From: Flavobacteriales bacterium
GTDB taxonomy: Bacteria; Bacteroidota; Bacteroidia; Flavobacteriales_F; PHOS-HE28
Length of the DNA: 64,000 nt
Assembly (NCBI GenBank): GCA_016710965.1
Contig: JADJTW010000031.1
Location: 248,001 to 312,000 of the forward strand
Reading direction: 5' to 3'
The translations under genes and the position numbers were made by a program. Shown here in pieces: positions 22,624 through 32,224 of this stretch. The notes under the pieces were generated by a model. That model was not told where the DNA came from, searched no databases, and saw nothing but the letters and a program-made list of their open reading frames with translations. The number at the start of each line of letters is the position of its first letter. The stretch's first letter is position 1.

Positions 22624-25428
22624 ATGCAGAACGCAGAACGCAGGCCCTTGGCGCCTTGCGTTAGCGGCCATCTCCCTGGCCTCGGCTCTAACACCTGTCC
22701 GGCCCTAGCGCAACACCCCGATAGTATTCCCAGCATTCACGGGGACAAAGGACAAGGCTTATCCCTCATTCGCAAAGAGCAAGGACAGACCTTCGACACG
22801 GATGGAGACCACGTGGACGATCTACGGTACTATTTCGAGCAAACGCCCGTTGGCATCCATCTGATGCAGAAGAGCAAGGTCTCCTTCACCTTGGCGGAGG
22901 TGGACAATGATACCTCGACAGTTGACACGCTCTACCGGATCGACATGAGCTATGCCCATTCAAGGTCCATCGACCCGGTCCCGATCGGCGAACCCGTTGG
23001 CCACCTGACCAACTACTATCGCAATAGCGTTTCGGTCGAGGAGGTGAAGGCCTACGCCGAGGTGGTGTACCGGAGCGTGTGGGATAGCATCAACGTGCAT
23101 TTCTACAAGAGCGCCGGCGGCCCGCGCATGGCCTATGTCATCCTGCCGGGCGGCAACCCTAACGATATCACGCTCGCCTTTGCCGGACAGGACAGCATCC
23201 ATGTGGATTGGCAGGGGAACCTGAAGCTGTATCTGGATGGGGATTGGATCGAACTGCGCGAAGCCCTGGCCTACCAGGTGGATGCCAACTACGATGCAGT
23301 TCCGCTGAACTGGACGGCAGACTATCTGCATACCGATGGCAGCGTGCAAGTCACGTTCGAATTCGATACCTACAATGAGCAATTGCCGCTGGTGCTGGAG
23401 ATCGGGTACCCGCCGATGCCCATGGGCGGAGGAGCGGACCTTGGTTGGAGCACTTTGTTCGGGACGGCCACTGGAACCGGCTATTCTGAGTTCATAACGG
23501 CAGGCGATGCCGATGCGGATGGGAATTTATTCGTGGCCGGCAACACACGGGATGAAGAATACCCTGCAACAGTTGGCTTGCTCACGCATGCAGGAAACTA
23601 CGATGTCTTCTTCGGGCGTCTCCGCTATGCCCCAGGTGATTCCGAGAATGATGCTGTACTAACTTGGATGAGCTACTACGGAGGTGGGGGAAACGACAAG
23701 CCTACGGTCTTGCATATAGCCGAGTACTCCGATGAACATGGTTTCATAGCCGGATGGAGTTCGAGCGAGGACTTGCACATTCTACCATCCGCTGATCCGG
23801 CCAATGGTTCTTTCTACCAAGATTCCAAGCAAGGTTCCACCGATGGATTTCTGTTCTGCTTCAATCCAGCAACTGGTTTCGTGCTTCGTTCCACCTACTT
23901 CGGTGGCGAGGGCGGTGAGATGTTCACGGCAATAACCGAGGATGTGGATGGAAACATCCTGCTTGCCGGCGCCACCACTTCATCAACAGGTACCACCGGT
24001 TGCACTGCGGGTAACGGCATGCGCCTGTGCAGCACCGAAGCCAACGACTACCAGCAGACCAGCAATGCAGGCGGGACGGATGCATTCCTTGTTCGCATCG
24101 ATGTCGCATTCTTCCTGAGCTGGTGTACGTTCTATGGCGGCGAAGGAGATGATTACATCTACGACGCCACCTACCAGATCGGCACTACCAACCCACTGAC
24201 TCATCGAATTGCGTTCGTGGGCAGCACCACGGATGATGTGCCATTCGGCGCTACCGGGAACTACCAACAAACCGGAACGGGCAGCACGAATGCATTCATC
24301 ATGACGATCGACGCCGACCTCGCGCCGAAATGGGGCACGAACATCCACGGTGTTGAACGACTAGAAGCCGTGATCGGCCGCACTGCCGGGTTGGTGGTGA
24401 TGGGCACCACCGATGAAGGAGCCGCAACCACCCCAACATGCGGTGCAGTGGCCAATACCCTTTCCATTTGCGATCCTGGATTCGGGGCCTACCATGATGA
24501 TGTAGTAGCGTCGGGCAGACATGATGCCTACTTCGCGGAATTCAGGCCCTTGAGCGGGAGTCTGAATTGGAGTACGGCCTACGGCGATCAAGGATGGAAT
24601 GGAGCGCACGGAATCGATGATGATCTCACGCCATTGTTCCGATACTCCAACAGGCAGCAGCAACCCTTCCCCATCTTCCGGTTCAGCGATCTTCAAGTGG
24701 ATGCAGCCTTGAACGTTTACGCACTGGGCTTCTTTCACCACGGCTATCCAGGGGTCATCGACGACCAGTCCACCGTTTGGGCCTGGGGATTCTACAACCA
24801 GGAGTGGGACAGTGATGTGGGGCAGAACCAATCGGATGTTTCGCTCTACCTGTTCAATCAGAACAACGGACTGGAATGGATGAGCTTGTTCGGTGGCGGC
24901 TTCGATCATCTCTCAAGCCCAGCAGACCCTTACGGCTTTGATTGGGTCTGGCAGCTGAAAGGCTCTGAATTCGGGCACAATCTGGTGCTCGTGCCCGGCG
25001 AGGCTTTGTACTGGGTGGGCACGGCAGGTGGTGTGGCATTCCCCGAAGAGTGCCCTTCGCCCGGCACCTCCTGGTGCGAATCGTCATTGTTCGCCGTAGG
25101 AGACAACTTGGATCCCATGCAAGGATTCATCACGCGCATGCCGCTTCAAGGCATTTCCATCGGAGTCACGGAAGCGGAACTGGGTGCAGGTGCGGCTCTT
25201 GCGTGCTACCCGAATCCAGCGAGCGATCAGCTCATGATCACGCATGCCGGACGATTGCTCGATGGCGCAAAGGTGCAGGTGCTTGATGCGCTAGGTCGGA
25301 TCGTTGAGGAGCTTGCCATGGTCAAGGGCGCTATGGATGTGAGCGTTTTGAGCAGTGGCGCCTATTGCGCACGCGTGAGCGTGAAAAGTTCGGAGTTGGT
25401 TGGCGCCGTCCGGTTCGTGATCCGCTGA
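22624..25428 (+). CDS. Large secreted protein with SBBP-like repeats and T9SS sorting domain
   Basis: 934 aa. N-terminal domain (about 30-275) of the kind found ahead of SBBP beta-propeller repeats (YYFEQTPVGIHLMQKSKVSFTL, VHFYKSAGGPRMAYVILPGG, LREALAYQVDANY). It is followed by repeated blades with WSTLFGTATGTGYSEFITAGDADADGN, MSYYGGGGNDKP, STYFGGEGGEMFTAITEDVDGNILLAG and CTFYGGEGDDYIYDA. The C terminus is a T9SS sorting domain (ACYPNPASDQLMI ... VLDALGRIVEEL ... GAYCARVSVKS). The first 30 residues are not a signal peptide in this frame, but the +1 frame over the same bases reads RLALAAISLASALTPV, so two indels probably hide one. The region is somewhat less GC-rich than its neighbours. Likely a surface or adhesin-type protein. 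Confidence 0.85.
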   Translation: MQNAERRPLAPCVSGHLPGLGSNTCPALAQHPDSIPSIHGDKGQGLSLIRKEQGQTFDTDGDHVDDLRYYFEQTPVGIHLMQKSKVSFTLAEVDNDTSTVDTLYRIDMSYAHSRSIDPVPIGEPVGHLTNYYRNSVSVEEVKAYAEVVYRSVWDSINVHFYKSAGGPRMAYVILPGGNPNDITLAFAGQDSIHVDWQGNLKLYLDGDWIELREALAYQVDANYDAVPLNWTADYLHTDGSVQVTFEFDTYNEQLPLVLEIGYPPMPMGGGADLGWSTLFGTATGTGYSEFITAGDADADGNLFVAGNTRDEEYPATVGLLTHAGNYDVFFGRLRYAPGDSENDAVLTWMSYYGGGGNDKPTVLHIAEYSDEHGFIAGWSSSEDLHILPSADPANGSFYQDSKQGSTDGFLFCFNPATGFVLRSTYFGGEGGEMFTAITEDVDGNILLAGATTSSTGTTGCTAGNGMRLCSTEANDYQQTSNAGGTDAFLVRIDVAFFLSWCTFYGGEGDDYIYDATYQIGTTNPLTHRIAFVGSTTDDVPFGATGNYQQTGTGSTNAFIMTIDADLAPKWGTNIHGVERLEAVIGRTAGLVVMGTTDEGAATTPTCGAVANTLSICDPGFGAYHDDVVASGRHDAYFAEFRPLSGSLNWSTAYGDQGWNGAHGIDDDLTPLFRYSNRQQQPFPIFRFSDLQVDAALNVYALGFFHHGYPGVIDDQSTVWAWGFYNQEWDSDVGQNQSDVSLYLFNQNNGLEWMSLFGGGFDHLSSPADPYGFDWVWQLKGSEFGHNLVLVPGEALYWVGTAGGVAFPEECPSPGTSWCESSLFAVGDNLDPMQGFITRMPLQGISIGVTEAELGAGAALACYPNPASDQLMITHAGRLLDGAKVQVLDALGRIVEELAMVKGAMDVSVLSSGAYCARVSVKSSELVGAVRFVIR

Positions 25429-25431
25429 ACC

Positions 25432-26852
25432 ATGCTGCGCCAATTCTTTGCTCGCGAGCACGCTGCTCGCCACATCAGCTCCCATTGTGCAAGGCCAGCC
25501 CTCCTTGTTCACCCAGCTTGGCGAAGGTGGGCGTTGGCGGCCTCTACGCTTTCCTGGAAGATACCACGCTTGACGTGCTCTACTGCAGTGGTGCAGCCTT
25601 CCACGCTGACGATGACGTTACAAGTCCCGGTATCTTCAAGTGGGACGGCACGCAGTTCCAGGCTATGGGCTGCGGCGTGAATTGGGACTGTGTGACGCCG
25701 TTGAGCAACGGGGGGCTTGCGAATGGAGGCGTAACAGCCATGGCGTTCTGGAACGATGAACTTTACATAGGAGGCGATATCACTGAGCTCAATGGTGAAC
25801 CGGCGGCATACGTGGCGCGCTGGGATGGCAACGCCTGGCAAAACGTGGGCGTGGGCTTCAATGGGCCGGTAAGGAAGCTGCGGGCCTATCCCGATGGGCT
25901 CTACGCAGTGGGGTACTTCGATGAAGCGGAAGGACAAGCAGCCCATGGCCTCGCGCGCTGGGATGGAACCGCCTGGAACAGCGTCTTTGACCTGCCGGTC
26001 ATCAGCCCTTGGCAGGAGTTGAACCTCTTGCAGGACGTGGCCTGGTATAACGGCAAGTTGTATATCGGGGGAAACTTCGGCGGGGGCACGGGCACGGGCC
26101 TGAACGATATCATGTGCTGGGATGGCAATGCATGGGGCCCCATCGGCAACGGATTCCTAGGCGTGTTCAGCAGTGTGCAAGTGCTGGAGGTGCATGATGG
26201 GTTGCTCTATGTGGCTGGTTCCTTCGCCGACTACCCACCCTACGGCAATGTGAACAATCCTGGCAGCGGCATTCTCACATGGGACGGTTCGAATTGGGCT
26301 CAACTCGGCAGTGGGACGAGAGGCGCAGTGAACGCATCGGTCAACAGCTTGACCTGGATCAACGACACGCTTCACGCCGGCGGACGATTCAACGTTATCG
26401 GCGATGTACCAACAGGCCGAGTAGCGAAATGGGATGGCACCAAGTGGTGCAGCCTTGTGCCGCCCGACTACTTCGACATTGATCTCGGACCCGTGGGCCA
26501 GTTCCGCGACACGCTGCTAGTAAGCGGCTCGTTCTTGATGGCTGGCCCGGACAGCGTTAGGCGTGTTGGCAAATGGATCGGCGGCGACTACGTGGATACA
26601 TGCAGCGTAACGACCTCGCTTCCGGAAATAATTGCGGAGTGGCGACTTGATCTGTTCCCCAACCCCGCGAACAATCGGATCACCTTGTTCACCGAAGGTC
26701 CCACGCAGATAACGATCACCGATGCGCTGGCCCGCACGGTGTGGAGCGGCATGGTGAATGGGCGGGAGACCATCGATGTCTCCAAATGGGCAGCAGGGAG
26801 CTACACCCTGCGGCACGATCATGGCGCGATGAAATTGATGGTCGTGCATTGA
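25432..26852 (+). CDS. Secreted WDG-repeat (kelch/delta-60-like) protein with T9SS sorting domain, frame-broken N terminus
   Basis: The start is ATG 25432, 3 nt after the upstream stop. A signal peptide appears only if the frame changes: MLRQ is in one frame, SLLASTLLATSAPIVQGQPSLFTQLGEG in the next, and the body (VGGLYAFLEDTTLDVLYCSG onward, from about 25525) in the third. The body contains at least six blades with the phrase WDGTxWxxxG (KWDGTQFQAMG, RWDGNAWQNVG, RWDGTAWNSV, CWDGNAWGPIG, TWDGSNWAQLG, KWDGTKWCSL), each followed by a GLYxxG strand, so it is a beta-propeller. It ends with a T9SS domain (LDLFPNPANNRITLF ... AAGSYTLRHD). Probably cotranscribed with the preceding large T9SS gene. 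Surface function unknown. Confidence 0.8.
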
Positions 26853-26870
26853 CACGCACTTGTAGAACCA

Positions 26871-26905
26871 CGAAAGCCCCGACTTGCGCCGGGGCTTTCG
26901 TGAGT
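26871..26905. terminator. Bidirectional terminator between T9SS gene and sppA
   Basis: Stem CGAAAGCCCCG / CGGGGCTTTCG (26871-26881 with 26890-26900). It serves the converging WDG-repeat gene and sppA. Confidence 0.75.
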
Positions 26906-26918
26906 CTTGGCCGCATGC

Positions 26919-28724
26919 TTATCGGACCACCAGATCGAAGGGCATGCGGGCCTGTATGCCCGTGTGCTGCTTCACATCCCGCAGGTGCTTGTATTGCTCC
27001 AGCAGTTGCGCATCGTCACCGAGCAATTCGGTGGCAGCCCAAGCACGGGCGTCGCCACTGAGGTCCTCCATCAGTTTCTGGAAGAAGTCCTTCTGCGCGG
27101 GGAGTTCTACCTCGCGATAGTTGGTGAGGTTGGCCAGCTCGGCCGCAGCCTTCACGGCATCCTCCAAGCCGCCCAGTTCATCCACCAGGCCGCGCTCCTT
27201 GGCATCGACGCCTGTCCACACTCGGCCCTGTCCCACTGCATCCACCTGTTCCTTGGTGAGCTTGCGGCCTTCGCTCACACGCGCCACGAATCCTTCGTAG
27301 AACTCATCCACGTAGCCTTGGATGATTCGCTTCTCCTGCGCGGTGAGGGCACGGCTGGTGGTCATCATGTCGGCATAGCGATGGGTCTTGGTGCCATCGA
27401 AGGTGATGCCGAGCTTGTTGTTGAAGAAGCCCTGCATATTGGGGATGATGCCGAAGACGCCGATAGAGCCGGTGATGGTGGTGGGCTCGGCGTAGATCTT
27501 CGTGGCCGGGCAGCTGATGTAGTATCCGCCAGAGGCCGCCACGTCGCCCATGCTCACCACGACGGGCTTTACTTCGCTGGCCAGTTTCACCTCGCGCCAG
27601 ATCACCTCGCTGGCCAGTCCGCTGCCACCGGGCGAGTTCACACGGAAGACGATGGCCTTGATGGTGCTGTCCTCACGTGCCTTGCGGATGGTCTCGCTGA
27701 GCGACGTGCTGCCGATGCTGCCCTCCTCGCTCTCGCCGCTGCTGATGCCTCCTTCGGCGTAGATGATCGCAAGCTTGCCTGCGCCGTCCGCTTTGGTGTC
27801 GCCATGCGTGCGTGTCTTGAAGGTCTTGCGGTATTTCCCAAGCTCCACGAACTTGATGTCCTTCTTCTCATCGAGGCCCATGCGCGTGCGCAGTTCAGCT
27901 AGCACCTCATCGCGGTACTTGATGCCGTCGATCAGTTTCAACTCCAGCGCGTCCTCGTCATTGCGCACCATCAGGCTGTCCACGATGAGGTTCAGGCGCG
28001 CAGCGTCAAGGCCGGTCTTGCCGCTCACAGCGGCCAGGTGATCGGCCCACAGGCCTTTGAGGAGCGCGTCGATCTGCACGCGATTGCTATCGCTCATGTG
28101 GTCCTGGGTGTAGATCTCCCCGAAGCTCTTGAACTTGTTGTTGCTGCCACGGATGAACTGCACGTCGATATCGAGCTTCTCGAACATGCCCTTGAGGAAC
28201 ATGTATTCGCTGTGCAGGCCACGGTAGTCCAAGTCGCCCTTGGGCTGCAGGTAGATGGCATCGGCGGCGGTGGCTACGTAGTACGTCCCTTGCGTGTACA
28301 GTTCGGCCCAAGCCACCACAGGCTTGCCGCTCTCCTTCCTGAATTCGATGATCTTCTCGCGGATCTCGCGCAGCGTGGTGAAGCCGGCAGGTATGGTGAA
28401 GCCCAGGTCCAGGAAAACACCCTCGATGCGATCGTCCGTCTTCGCGGTCTCCAGCGCTGCCAGAATGGTGTTGAGTCCCGTCTTGGTCTGTTCGCTGAAA
28501 GGACCGAAGTCGAAGTCGATATCCTCTTTGCTTCCCCTGTCCACGATCTCCTTGTCCAAGGTGAGGTGCAGCACGCTACCGTCCTTGATGGTGGTCTGGC
28601 GGTCGCCACGGCTGAAGCTGGCACTGAGGCCCGCGATCATGGCGAAGAAGAGCAGGATGAGCACCACGCCGATGAGGAGTGTGCCGAGCATCGATGCGAA
28701 CATGAACTTGAAGAACTGGCCCAT
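26919..28724 (-). CDS. sppA: Signal peptide peptidase SppA, 67 kDa type
   Basis: Membrane-bound Ser/Lys protease that degrades cleaved signal peptides. 601 aa from ATG 28724 (MGQFFKFMFAS), matching the long tandem-repeat form. One N-terminal membrane anchor (LLIGVVLILLFFAMIAGL). The first repeat carries the catalytic Lys region (NNKFKSFGEIYTQDHMSD, about 200, equivalent to Lys209 of E. coli), and the second carries the nucleophile Ser in VVVSMGDVAASGGYYIS (about 400). NSPGGSGLASEVIWRE is the oxyanion region. The upstream frame extension to 28946 is not supported: the promoter box at 28754 lies inside it. Divergent from folK. Confidence 0.93.
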   Translation of the reverse strand: MGQFFKFMFASMLGTLLIGVVLILLFFAMIAGLSASFSRGDRQTTIKDGSVLHLTLDKEIVDRGSKEDIDFDFGPFSEQTKTGLNTILAALETAKTDDRIEGVFLDLGFTIPAGFTTLREIREKIIEFRKESGKPVVAWAELYTQGTYYVATAADAIYLQPKGDLDYRGLHSEYMFLKGMFEKLDIDVQFIRGSNNKFKSFGEIYTQDHMSDSNRVQIDALLKGLWADHLAAVSGKTGLDAARLNLIVDSLMVRNDEDALELKLIDGIKYRDEVLAELRTRMGLDEKKDIKFVELGKYRKTFKTRTHGDTKADGAGKLAIIYAEGGISSGESEEGSIGSTSLSETIRKAREDSTIKAIVFRVNSPGGSGLASEVIWREVKLASEVKPVVVSMGDVAASGGYYISCPATKIYAEPTTITGSIGVFGIIPNMQGFFNNKLGITFDGTKTHRYADMMTTSRALTAQEKRIIQGYVDEFYEGFVARVSEGRKLTKEQVDAVGQGRVWTGVDAKERGLVDELGGLEDAVKAAAELANLTNYREVELPAQKDFFQKLMEDLSGDARAWAATELLGDDAQLLEQYKHLRDVKQHTGIQARMPFDLVVR

Positions 28725-28753
28725 GGGATAGGAGCGTTTCGGGGTTTGCGGGC

Positions 28754-28761
28754 CGAACTTA
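28754..28761 (-). promoter_or_regulatory. -7 box TAAGTTCG of sppA
   Basis: TAAGTTCG on the minus strand, 29 nt before ATG 28724. Confidence 0.45.
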
Positions 28762-28829
28762 GGCCGCCGGGCTTGGAGCCTTCCGTGCCTCTTACACGAG
28801 CGGGATGGCTGGGGGATGGGAGGCCCCGA

Positions 28830-28837
28830 TAGCTTTG
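28830..28837 (+). promoter_or_regulatory. -7 box TAGCTTTG of folK
   Basis: Consensus TAnnTTTG, 6 nt before ATG 28844, predicting a leaderless or near-leaderless folK-dNK transcript and supporting that start over 28805. Confidence 0.6.
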
Positions 28838-28843
28838 ACCACC

Positions 28844-29314
28844 ATGGAAGTGCTGCTGCTGCTGGGTGGTAACCTTGGAGATCCAGCATCTGCCCTTGGC
28901 GAGGCCGAACGCTGGATCGCTGAGCGCGTCGGCACGGTCCTGTCACGCAGTCGCGACCATTGGACCGCGCCTTGGGGCTTCACGGATGAGCGGCTGTTCC
29001 TGAACCGGGCAGTGATCCTGCGCACCGCACTGGAGCCGCAAGAGTTGATGGCCGAGTTGCTTAGGATCGAAAACGAACTGGGGCGAACGCGCGATGAAGC
29101 AAAGCGCTATGCCGCCCGCACGATCGACATCGACATCCTGCTCATCGGCGATTCGGTCGTCGACATTCCCTCCTTGCAGGTACCGCACCCGCGCCTGCAC
29201 GAGCGGGCCTTCGCGCTCGCTCCCGCAGCCGACATCGCGCCGGACTGGCGGCATCCGGTGAAGCATCGCACCGTGTTGCAGCTCTTGAACGACCTTCGCC
29301 AACCTGCCGTGTAG
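28844..29314 (+). CDS. folK: 6-hydroxymethyl-7,8-dihydropterin pyrophosphokinase
   Basis: Transfers pyrophosphate from ATP to hydroxymethyl-dihydropterin in folate synthesis (cytoplasm). 156 aa from ATG 28844. Family motifs: LLLGGNLGDP (start), APWGFTDERLFLNRAV, LRIENELGRTRDEAKRYAARTIDIDILLIGD with the two Mg-binding Asp (DIDIL), and VPHPRLHERAFALAPAADIAP. All are at expected positions. A deoxynucleoside kinase gene follows 5 bp downstream, an arrangement common in Bacteroidota and Chlorobi, so the two form an operon. Confidence 0.95.
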   Translation: MEVLLLLGGNLGDPASALGEAERWIAERVGTVLSRSRDHWTAPWGFTDERLFLNRAVILRTALEPQELMAELLRIENELGRTRDEAKRYAARTIDIDILLIGDSVVDIPSLQVPHPRLHERAFALAPAADIAPDWRHPVKHRTVLQLLNDLRQPAV

Positions 29315-29319
29315 CACAC

Positions 29320-29949
29320 ATGCGTTATTCGTACATCGCCATCGAAGGCCTCATCGGTGCGGGCAAGACCACGCTGGCCCGGCGCCTTGCCGAACAATGG
29401 CGCGGTCGATTGGTGTTGGAGGAGTTCGATGAGAACCCCTTCCTGCCGAAATTCTACGAGGACCAGCAGCGCTATGCCTTCGCTGTGGAACTTTCCTTCC
29501 TCGCCCAGCGCTACCACCAGCTCAAGCGCACCACCGAGCAGGACTTGTTCAGCCCCTGCACCATCGCCGATTACTCGCTTGGCAAGTCATTGGTCTTCGC
29601 CAGCGTTACGCTTGCGGCAGATGAATACGCCTTGTTCCGCGACCTCTACCAGATCATGTACGGCGATCTTCCGCAGCCCCAGCTGATCGTTTACCTGCAC
29701 CTCGGCATCGAGCGCGTGCGGGAGCGCATCAAACAGCGCGGGCGCAGCTACGAGCAGCGGATCGGTGCCGATTACCTCATGCAGCTGCAGGACCGGTACC
29801 TGGACCATCTGCAGAAAAGACCGGGCTCACAGGTGCTTGTCGTGGACCTCGAGCAGCACGATCTGATGAAGGACAGCGACGCATATGACCGCTTGATCAG
29901 CTTGGTCGTCGAAGAAGGTCAGGCGCCCCATCGCGTCGCAACCCTCTGA
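29320..29949 (+). CDS. Deoxynucleoside kinase, second copy
   Basis: 209 aa, core length of the family without a tail. P-loop EGLIGAGKTTLARRL (9-23), EEFDENPFLPKFYED (about 37), SPCTIADYSLGKSLVFA (DYS, equivalent of the DRS motif, about 85) and the LID segment RIKQRGRSYEQRI (about 137). Phosphorylates deoxynucleosides; which one cannot be told from these motifs. Shares only moderate similarity with the kinase at 18363, so these are probably the two specialised members that many Bacteroidota carry. In operon with folK. Confidence 0.9.
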   Translation: MRYSYIAIEGLIGAGKTTLARRLAEQWRGRLVLEEFDENPFLPKFYEDQQRYAFAVELSFLAQRYHQLKRTTEQDLFSPCTIADYSLGKSLVFASVTLAADEYALFRDLYQIMYGDLPQPQLIVYLHLGIERVRERIKQRGRSYEQRIGADYLMQLQDRYLDHLQKRPGSQVLVVDLEQHDLMKDSDAYDRLISLVVEEGQAPHRVATL

Positions 29950-30012
29950 TGCGCACGCTTCTATGTGAAGAAGTGTGGAAAATACATGCCGGGCCGCGCG
30001 GCGGGCAGTGAT

Positions 30013-30020
30013 TATACTTG
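30013..30020 (+). promoter_or_regulatory. -7 box TATACTTG of the TPR lipoprotein gene
   Basis: TATACTTG, one mismatch to TAnnTTTG, 30 nt before ATG 30051. Confidence 0.5.
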
Positions 30021-30050
30021 CCGCCGAATCAACCAACCCGCATCGAATTC

Positions 30051-31760
30051 ATGGAAAAGCGCCACCTGAAGGGCATGTCCCTCGTGATCGCCGCCGCTGT
30101 CCTGCTCGTAGGCTGCAATGGCCTAGGCAAGATGAAGAAGTACGCCGAGAACGTCAAATACACCGTGGAACCCAGCCCGTTGATCGTGCAGGGCGACTCG
30201 GTTGCTGTTGCCATCAACGGCAATTTCCCGGGCAAGTACTTCGCGCGCAAGGCGCAGGTTGAACTGACCCCCACCCTGACCTATGCTGGAGGCGAAACGC
30301 CTTACAAGATGGTGGGCTTCCAAGGCGACAAGGCTGTTGGGAACTACACGGTGATCCCCTACGAGACGGGCAAGGCATTCAGCTACAGCGGCAAGGTCGC
30401 CTACACCCCGGCCATGAGCACCAGCGAGCTTATGGTGAAGATCATGGGCAAGCAAGGCAAGAAAGAGGTTCCCTTCGAGGATTTCAAGCTCACCGATGGT
30501 GTGATCACCACGCCTTATCTGCTCCTGAGCGACGACAAGGTGCTTATGGCCAAGGACGCCTTCGAGCGCATCACCCACCACAACGAGAATGCGATCATCA
30601 ACTACTTGGTGAACAGCAGCGTCGTTCGCCCAAGCGAGTTGAAAGAAGATGATGTGAAGGCTCTTGCGGCCTTCGTGAAAGGCGTGACCGCTGCCGGGAA
30701 TATCAGTCTCACCGGTGCCAGCTTCGATGCGTGGGCCAGCCCCGAAGGCGAACTGAGCAAGAACGAGAACCTCGCCAGCGACCGAGCGAAGAGCGCCATG
30801 AGCTGGCTGAAGGCTGAGCTCAAGCGTTACAAGATCAAGGCTGACAGCCTCGATACCTTCTACACGCTCAATCCGCGCGGCGAGGATTGGGATGGCTTCC
30901 AGCGCGCCATGCAGGCCAGCAACGTTCCCGATAAGGACCTGGTGCTGCGCGTGCTGCAGATGTACCCCGACCTCACCAAGCGCGAGGAGGAGATCCGCAA
31001 CATGGCCGCCACCTACAAGGAGATCGCTGAGGAGATCCTGCCGCAACTGCGCCGCAGCGAGATCCGCCTGAACTACGACCGCGTAGGCAAGAGCGACGAG
31101 CAGCTGATCGCCATGAGCAAGACCACGCCCGATAGCCTGAACGTGGAGGAATTGCTCTACAGCGCCACGCTCACCACCGACCTGAACGAGCAATTGCGCA
31201 TCTACCGCGAGGCCAGCCGCATCTTCCCGAGCGACTACCGCGGCCCCAACAACGTCGGCTACGTGCTGTACCAGCAGAACAAGCTGGCCGAGGCCGAAAT
31301 CGAGTTCCAGAAGGCCAGCAGCATCAGCGACAACCCCATCAGCACCAACAACCTGGGTGCCTGCACCCGCCTGAAGGGCGATCGCAAGAAGGCCATGGAA
31401 CTCTACCGCAAGGCCACCGCCGCAGGCCCTGAAGTGAAGTACAACATGGGCATCATCGACATCCAGAACGGCGACTACGGTGCAGCCAACAGCAACATGA
31501 GCGGTGTGAACAGCTTCAACGCCGCTCTTGCCAAGACCCTCGGTGGCGACGCCGCTGGTGCCCAGCGCATCCTGGAGGCCAGCCCCGACAAGGACAGCGC
31601 CATGGGCCACTACCTCATGGCCATCATCGGTGCCCGCCAGAACAACGGCGACATGGTGCGCAACCACCTCGGTATGGCCGTGCAGAAGGATGCCAGCCTG
31701 CGCGACAAGGCCATGAAGGATCTCGAGTTCCGCAACTTCAAGGGGCAACTGGGGCTCTGA
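30051..31760 (+). CDS. TPR-containing lipoprotein
   Basis: 569 aa from ATG 30051. Signal peptide with lipobox LLVGC (about 17-21), so lipid-anchored, probably in the outer membrane. Residues 25-190 are beta-rich (VEPSPLIVQGDSVAVAINGNFPGKYF, KVAYTPAMSTSELMVKIMGKQGKK). A middle part (about 190-270) resembles an OmpA-type fold remnant (ISLTGASFDAWASPEGELSKNENLASDRAKSAMSWLKAELK). The C-terminal half has TPR-like helices (YREASRIFPSDYRGPNNVGYVLYQQNKLAEAEIEFQKA). This architecture is typical of abundant Bacteroidota envelope lipoproteins, but the role is not established. Codon use is strongly biased (GCC/GGC/AAG), which suggests high expression. Closed by a good terminator. Confidence 0.8.
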   Translation: MEKRHLKGMSLVIAAAVLLVGCNGLGKMKKYAENVKYTVEPSPLIVQGDSVAVAINGNFPGKYFARKAQVELTPTLTYAGGETPYKMVGFQGDKAVGNYTVIPYETGKAFSYSGKVAYTPAMSTSELMVKIMGKQGKKEVPFEDFKLTDGVITTPYLLLSDDKVLMAKDAFERITHHNENAIINYLVNSSVVRPSELKEDDVKALAAFVKGVTAAGNISLTGASFDAWASPEGELSKNENLASDRAKSAMSWLKAELKRYKIKADSLDTFYTLNPRGEDWDGFQRAMQASNVPDKDLVLRVLQMYPDLTKREEEIRNMAATYKEIAEEILPQLRRSEIRLNYDRVGKSDEQLIAMSKTTPDSLNVEELLYSATLTTDLNEQLRIYREASRIFPSDYRGPNNVGYVLYQQNKLAEAEIEFQKASSISDNPISTNNLGACTRLKGDRKKAMELYRKATAAGPEVKYNMGIIDIQNGDYGAANSNMSGVNSFNAALAKTLGGDAAGAQRILEASPDKDSAMGHYLMAIIGARQNNGDMVRNHLGMAVQKDASLRDKAMKDLEFRNFKGQLGL

Positions 31761-31782
31761 GCCGAATAACCTGAACGTATCC

Positions 31783-31819
31783 GAAGCCCTCGCCGAAAGG
31801 CGGGGGTTTCGCTTTTCTT
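31783..31819 (+). terminator. Terminator after the TPR lipoprotein gene
   Basis: Stem 31783-31794 with 31799-31810 (GAAGCCCTCGCC against GGCGGGGGTTTC), GAAA loop, then GCTTTTCTT. Confidence 0.8.
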
Positions 31820-31840
31820 AGCCGTCAGATAGGCTGAACG

Positions 31841-32140
31841 ATGCGTGCAGTACTCGGATGGATCTCGTTGTTCACGGTCGCGCTCGCGATGATCATCACT
31901 TGCGCCATGTCTCCTTTCCAGGATTGGGACACGAGCGCGACGGAAGTCGATGCTACTCGCGTGTTGGTCGTTTCGGTCATCGTCGCTTGCGCGACGCTTC
32001 TCGCGTCCCTCGCCTTTCTGATCTTATCCTTGGGCCAAAGTGCAAATGCAAATCGCGCATTGCTGATCTCGAATACAGGCTTGGCCCTTGTCATGATCAT
32101 CCTATGGCTCGTGAAGTGGTTTCCGCGCTACCAAGGCTGA
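31841..32140 (+). CDS. Small hypothetical membrane protein
   Basis: 99 aa with three hydrophobic segments (about 5-23, 42-63, 75-91). No recognised family. The sequence here is noticeably less GC-rich than the surroundings, as is the next small gene, so this 0.7-kb stretch could be acquired or fast-evolving. No clear promoter box was found. ATG 31841 is the only reasonable start. Support rests on length, hydrophobic periodicity and the absence of another gene here. Confidence 0.5.
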   Translation: MRAVLGWISLFTVALAMIITCAMSPFQDWDTSATEVDATRVLVVSVIVACATLLASLAFLILSLGQSANANRALLISNTGLALVMIILWLVKWFPRYQG

Positions 32141-32224
32141 TCCCACTTGCCCGAACACGTCGACCGCGGCGTTCCTGATCCAAGCCGCTCTGGAGACCTT
32201 ACTTATCTCACTCTGTCCTCTAGG

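Noticed and set aside
30123..31748. 541-aa open frame antisense to the TPR lipoprotein gene
   Set aside because: Composition (His, Val, Leu, Ala) is that of an antisense shadow; the sense strand has promoter, lipobox and terminator.
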